Below, piece after piece: positions 3,656-6,454 of a DNA stretch of 6,454 bases. The notes below the pieces were generated by a model. That model ran no database searches, was not told the DNA's origin, and saw only the letters and a list, made by a program, of their open reading frames with translations. A program made the translations under genes and the position numbers. Position 1 is the stretch's first letter; every line of letters starts with the position of its first letter. This stretch comes from Planctomycetota bacterium (lineage in GTDB: Bacteria > Planctomycetota > Planctomycetia > Pirellulales > Thermoguttaceae), in NCBI GenBank assembly GCA_015661985.1, contig DQVB01000323.1, forward strand, positions 1 to 6,454, in the 5' to 3' direction.

Positions 3656-6016
3656 ATGGGGATCTCACCTCTGTTTCGCGTTCTGGGGGTAGGGATAACT
3701 TGTGCTGTGCTGATTGCCGCGGCGCCGGCGGCGCCGGCGCCACTGATGCCGAACGCATCGTTCGAGGAGGCAGAGGGGGGTCGACCTGCGGGATGGCAGC
3801 CCCATACGTGGGGCGGCAAGGCCGAATTCGGCTACGGCCTCGAGGGTCGAAAGGGAAGCCGGGGTGTATGGATCGGTTCGCAGGAAGGCGCCGATGCTGG
3901 GTGGACGGTGAAGGTGCCCGTGGAGCCGTTTTCCGTGTACCGACTTTCCGGTTGGATCAAGACGGAAGACGTGCGGCCGACCACGGGTCGCGGGGCCCTG
4001 TTGAACCTGCACAACATCCAGGGCGTGGCCACCGGCCCGGTTCGGGGCACCAGCGACTGGACGCGCGTGGAAGTGGTCTTTGAAACGGCCAACCAGGACT
4101 ACGTGCAGGTGAACTGCCTTTTCGGCGGGTGGGGACTGGCCACCGGCAAAGCTTGGTACGACGACCTGAAGCTCCAGCGCCTGGACACGCGTGAGTTCCA
4201 GCCGCGCCTTGCCATCGACGCCCGGCAAACGGGCGAACCGATCTCCGAGTATATTTACGGCCAATTCATCGAACACCTGGGCCGCTGCATCTACGGCGGC
4301 ATCTGGGCCGAAATGCTCGAAGATCGGAAGTTTTTCAGTTCCGTGGGCGCTGAGCAATCACCATGGAAAGCTGTAGGCAAGCCCGAGGCGGTGCGCATGG
4401 TCCGCGCAGGGTCGTTTGTGGGCGAGCAAACGCCGGAAGTGGTGGTGCCGGGGGACGGGACCCCGGCGGGGATCGTCCAGGGCGATTTGGGATTGGTGCA
4501 GGACAAAACGTATGTGGGCCGCATCTGGCTGGCCGGCGAGGTGTCCGCGGCTCCGGTGGAGGTGAGCTTGGCCTGGGGCGACGGCTCTGGCTGCCGCGAC
4601 ACGGTACGAATCGACAAGCTGGGTCCGAAGTACACGAAGACGTTGCTACGGTTCAGCGCCGGTGCCACAACGGGCGACGGGCGGTTGGTGATCACTTCCC
4701 GCGGCCGGGGTCGATTCCGCGTCGGCACGGTGTCTCTCATGCCGGCGGACAACGTTCACGGGATGCGTGCCGATACACTGCGGCTGCTCCGGGAGCTGGA
4801 CGCCCCCATCTACCGCTGGCCCGGCGGCAACTTCGTCAGCGGATACAATTGGCGCGACGCCATCGGCGACCCCGACCGCCGACCACCGCGCAAGAACCCG
4901 GCCTGGAAAGGAATCGAACACAACGATTTCGGGATCGACGAATTCCTCACCTTCTGCCGCCTGTTGAACACGGAGCCGTTGATCGTGGTCAACAGCGGGC
5001 TGGGCGACGTGCAGATGGCTGTCGAAGAGCTCCAGTACGCCAATGGATCGCCCGAGACGCCCATGGGTAAACTTCGTGCCAGGAACGGACATCCCGAACC
5101 ATATGGCGTCACGTGGTGGGGGATTGGCAACGAGATGTACGGCCGCTGGCAGCTGGGTCACATGCCGCTGGAACAGTACGTCAAGAAACACAACCGATTC
5201 GCCGAAGCGATGCGCGCCGAAGACCCCTCGGTCAAACTCATCGCCGTGGGGGCCGCGGGACCGTGGAGTGAGGGTATGATGCGGCACTGCGCCGATCACA
5301 TGGACTTGATCAGCGAACATTTCTACGTCCGTGACCTTCCGGGACTGATCGCCCATGTGCGCCAGATGGCCGACCGGATCCGCGCCAAGGCGGACGCCCA
5401 CCGCGACTACCGCCGGCGGCTTGAATCGCTCCAGGGCAAGGATATCCGTATCGCCATGGACGAATGGAACTACTGGTACGGCCCCCATCTGTACGGCGAA
5501 CTGGGCGTGCGCTACCACCTGCGCGATGCCCTGGGCGTGGCGGCGGCCTTCCACGAGTACGCTCGCCAAAGCGATATCATTTTCATGGCCAATTACGCCC
5601 AGACGGTCAACGTGATCGGGGCCGTCAAGACGAGCAAGACCGCGGCGTGCTTGGCCGCCACCGGAGTGGCCCTGAAGCTGTATCGCCACCGTTTCGGCGC
5701 CATCCCGGTGGCGACCGAAGCGGGCAAGCCTCTGGACGCGATGGCCGCCTGGAGCAGCGATCGGAAAAGGCTCACCCTGGGCGTCGTGAACCCCACGCGC
5801 ACGGCTTTCGACGTGCCGCTCACCGTGCGAGGTGCCCGTCTGAAAGGCACCGGCCGGCTGTATCGGATCGCCGGCCCCGACCCGATGGCCTACAACGAAC
5901 CGGGCAAAGAGCCGCAGGTGGTCATCAGGGAGTCGGAGGTGACGGGTGTGACCGACAGGGTGCGGATCCCTGGGTGCAGCGTCTCCTTGTTTGTGTTGCA
6001 TATAGAGCAACCGTGA
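3656..6016 (+). CDS. Exported GH51 alpha-L-arabinofuranosidase with CBM-like modules
   Basis: A 786-residue retaining glycosidase expected to remove terminal alpha-L-arabinofuranose from arabinoxylan or arabinan. Residues 1 to about 26 are a signal peptide (hydrophobic 9-23, then an Ala/Pro-rich AAAPAAPAP), so it is exported. Residues about 30-180 form an N-terminal CBM4/9-like beta-sandwich (MPNASFEE, PAGW, the W-Y-DDLKL end). GH51 begins near 183 with IYGQFIEHLGRCIYGGIW (200-217). A second beta-rich insert follows at about 237-366 (DKTYVGRIWLAGEV, RFRVGTVSLMP), as in other long GH51 enzymes. The (beta/alpha)8 barrel has RWPGGNF (387-393), the acid/base E493 in GIGNEMYG, EHFY with H555 and Y557, and the nucleophile E603 in MDEWN. 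From about 660 a C-terminal beta-sandwich closes the protein (GVVNPT at 709). All catalytic residues are present. A few GH51 members are endoglucanases, so specificity is inferred. Next gene follows by 42 bp. Confidence 0.92.
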   Translation: MGISPLFRVLGVGITCAVLIAAAPAAPAPLMPNASFEEAEGGRPAGWQPHTWGGKAEFGYGLEGRKGSRGVWIGSQEGADAGWTVKVPVEPFSVYRLSGWIKTEDVRPTTGRGALLNLHNIQGVATGPVRGTSDWTRVEVVFETANQDYVQVNCLFGGWGLATGKAWYDDLKLQRLDTREFQPRLAIDARQTGEPISEYIYGQFIEHLGRCIYGGIWAEMLEDRKFFSSVGAEQSPWKAVGKPEAVRMVRAGSFVGEQTPEVVVPGDGTPAGIVQGDLGLVQDKTYVGRIWLAGEVSAAPVEVSLAWGDGSGCRDTVRIDKLGPKYTKTLLRFSAGATTGDGRLVITSRGRGRFRVGTVSLMPADNVHGMRADTLRLLRELDAPIYRWPGGNFVSGYNWRDAIGDPDRRPPRKNPAWKGIEHNDFGIDEFLTFCRLLNTEPLIVVNSGLGDVQMAVEELQYANGSPETPMGKLRARNGHPEPYGVTWWGIGNEMYGRWQLGHMPLEQYVKKHNRFAEAMRAEDPSVKLIAVGAAGPWSEGMMRHCADHMDLISEHFYVRDLPGLIAHVRQMADRIRAKADAHRDYRRRLESLQGKDIRIAMDEWNYWYGPHLYGELGVRYHLRDALGVAAAFHEYARQSDIIFMANYAQTVNVIGAVKTSKTAACLAATGVALKLYRHRFGAIPVATEAGKPLDAMAAWSSDRKRLTLGVVNPTRTAFDVPLTVRGARLKGTGRLYRIAGPDPMAYNEPGKEPQVVIRESEVTGVTDRVRIPGCSVSLFVLHIEQP

Positions 6017-6058
6017 TCGGGTCCGTAGCATCTGGATAGCAAGAAGCCGAAAAAGCCG

Positions 6059-6433
6059 ATGCCCCATGCCATCCGCATTACTGTGGAAGATGTCAGCTTG
6101 GCCGCGGAGCTGAACGATTCACCCACGGCGGCGGCCGTGCTGGATGCCCTGCCCATCGAAGCTTCGGGGAGCTTGTGGGGCGAAGAGATCTACTTCTCCA
6201 TCCCCGTCCGGGCCGAACTGGCCCCGGATGCCCGGGCGGATATGGAAGTGGGCGAATTGGCCTATTGGCCGCCGGGCAACGCCTTCTGTATCTTCTTCGG
6301 CCCCACCCCCGCCTCGACCGGCCCGGCGCCGCGGGCGGCCAGCGAGGTTAACCCGATCGGCCGCGTCTTGGATGACGTCGAGCCGCTCAAATCGGTTCCC
6401 GACGGGGCGGTGGTACGAATCGAAAGGGCCTAG
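6059..6433 (+). CDS. Cyclophilin-like (TM1367/DUF369-type) protein
   Basis: A complete 124-residue protein of the cyclophilin-like family (PF04126, once DUF369; structural model TM1367 of Thermotoga). The fold resembles cyclophilin but prolyl isomerase activity is not established for the family. Clear family marks: IRITVEDVSLAAELNDSPTA (5-24), ALPIEA (30-35), WGEEIYFSIPV (40-50), the signature VGELAYWPPGNAFCIFFGPTP (64-84), PRAASEVNPIGRV (91-103) and the basic/acidic end VRIERA. The length is normal for the family. It has no signal peptide or membrane segment, so it should be cytoplasmic, unlike the exported enzyme before it. The start at 6059 has no good ribosome site; an in-frame stop at 6026 limits extension, and only a CTG at 6032 offers an alternative. 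The 42-bp gap after the GH51 stop, with no terminator seen, suggests one transcript with that gene. Confidence 0.88.
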   Translation: MPHAIRITVEDVSLAAELNDSPTAAAVLDALPIEASGSLWGEEIYFSIPVRAELAPDARADMEVGELAYWPPGNAFCIFFGPTPASTGPAPRAASEVNPIGRVLDDVEPLKSVPDGAVVRIERA

Positions 6434-6454
6434 CGTGGGGCAGGCTTCCAGGCT

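Noticed and set aside
3720..3742. Repeated GGCGCC/GCGCCGGCG words at the start of the GH51 gene
   Set aside because: They are explained by Ala/Pro codons in the signal peptide of a GC-rich genome rather than by a separate element.
4646..6067. 473-codon minus-strand frame opposite the GH51 gene
   Set aside because: Long antisense frames are common in GC-rich coding DNA. The plus strand encodes an intact GH51 domain with all catalytic residues, and the antisense product shows no family pattern.
1..6454. CRISPR arrays, tRNA or rRNA genes, insertion sequences, attachment sites
   Set aside because: No regularly spaced repeats, no cloverleaf-like conserved motifs, no transposase or integrase frame and no terminal inverted repeats with target duplications were seen.

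Overview
The window is GC-rich bacterial DNA with four complete genes, one further complete small gene, and one gene cut by the left edge. It most likely comes from a planctomycete, probably of the Pirellulales/Thermogutta type. The evidence is a secreted DUF1598-type protein (a family known to me only from planctomycetes), a small secreted DUF1080 (3-keto-disaccharide hydrolase-like) protein of a kind that is heavily expanded in that phylum, long intergenic gaps, and high GC. This assignment is inferred from family distribution, not measured.

Layout: (1) 1-360, minus strand: the first 120 residues of NuoI, the [4Fe-4S] ferredoxin-like subunit of respiratory complex I, running off the left edge. 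(2) 361-863: about 500 bp with no convincing gene, holding a possible promoter for nuoI, several short inverted and direct repeats, and a strong hairpin that probably ends the next gene. (3) 864-2231, minus: a secreted DUF1598-type protein of unknown function. (4) 2232-2624: a gap with a candidate promoter and an 11-bp-stem leader hairpin for that gene. (5) 2625-3266, minus: a small secreted DUF1080/3-keto-disaccharide hydrolase-like protein. (6) 3267-3655: a divergent control region with a 9-bp inverted repeat, a tandem 10-bp direct repeat and a sigma70-like promoter facing left. (7) 3656-6016, plus: a large exported GH51 alpha-L-arabinofuranosidase with extra beta-sandwich (CBM-like) modules and both catalytic glutamates. 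(8) 6059-6433, plus: a TM1367-type cyclophilin-like protein, 42 bp behind the GH51 gene and probably on the same transcript.

The GH51 enzyme and the DUF1080 protein are both exported, carbohydrate-linked and divergently arranged around one control region. They plausibly form a small hemicellulose/arabinose-glycan degradation locus outside the cytoplasm. NuoI and the DUF1598 protein look unrelated to it. I see no mobile element, CRISPR array, tRNA or rRNA. I did not find a clear new multi-gene system. The items most worth a second look are the DUF1598 gene with its structured leader, the divergent control region with its repeats, and the pairing of GH51 with a cyclophilin-like protein.
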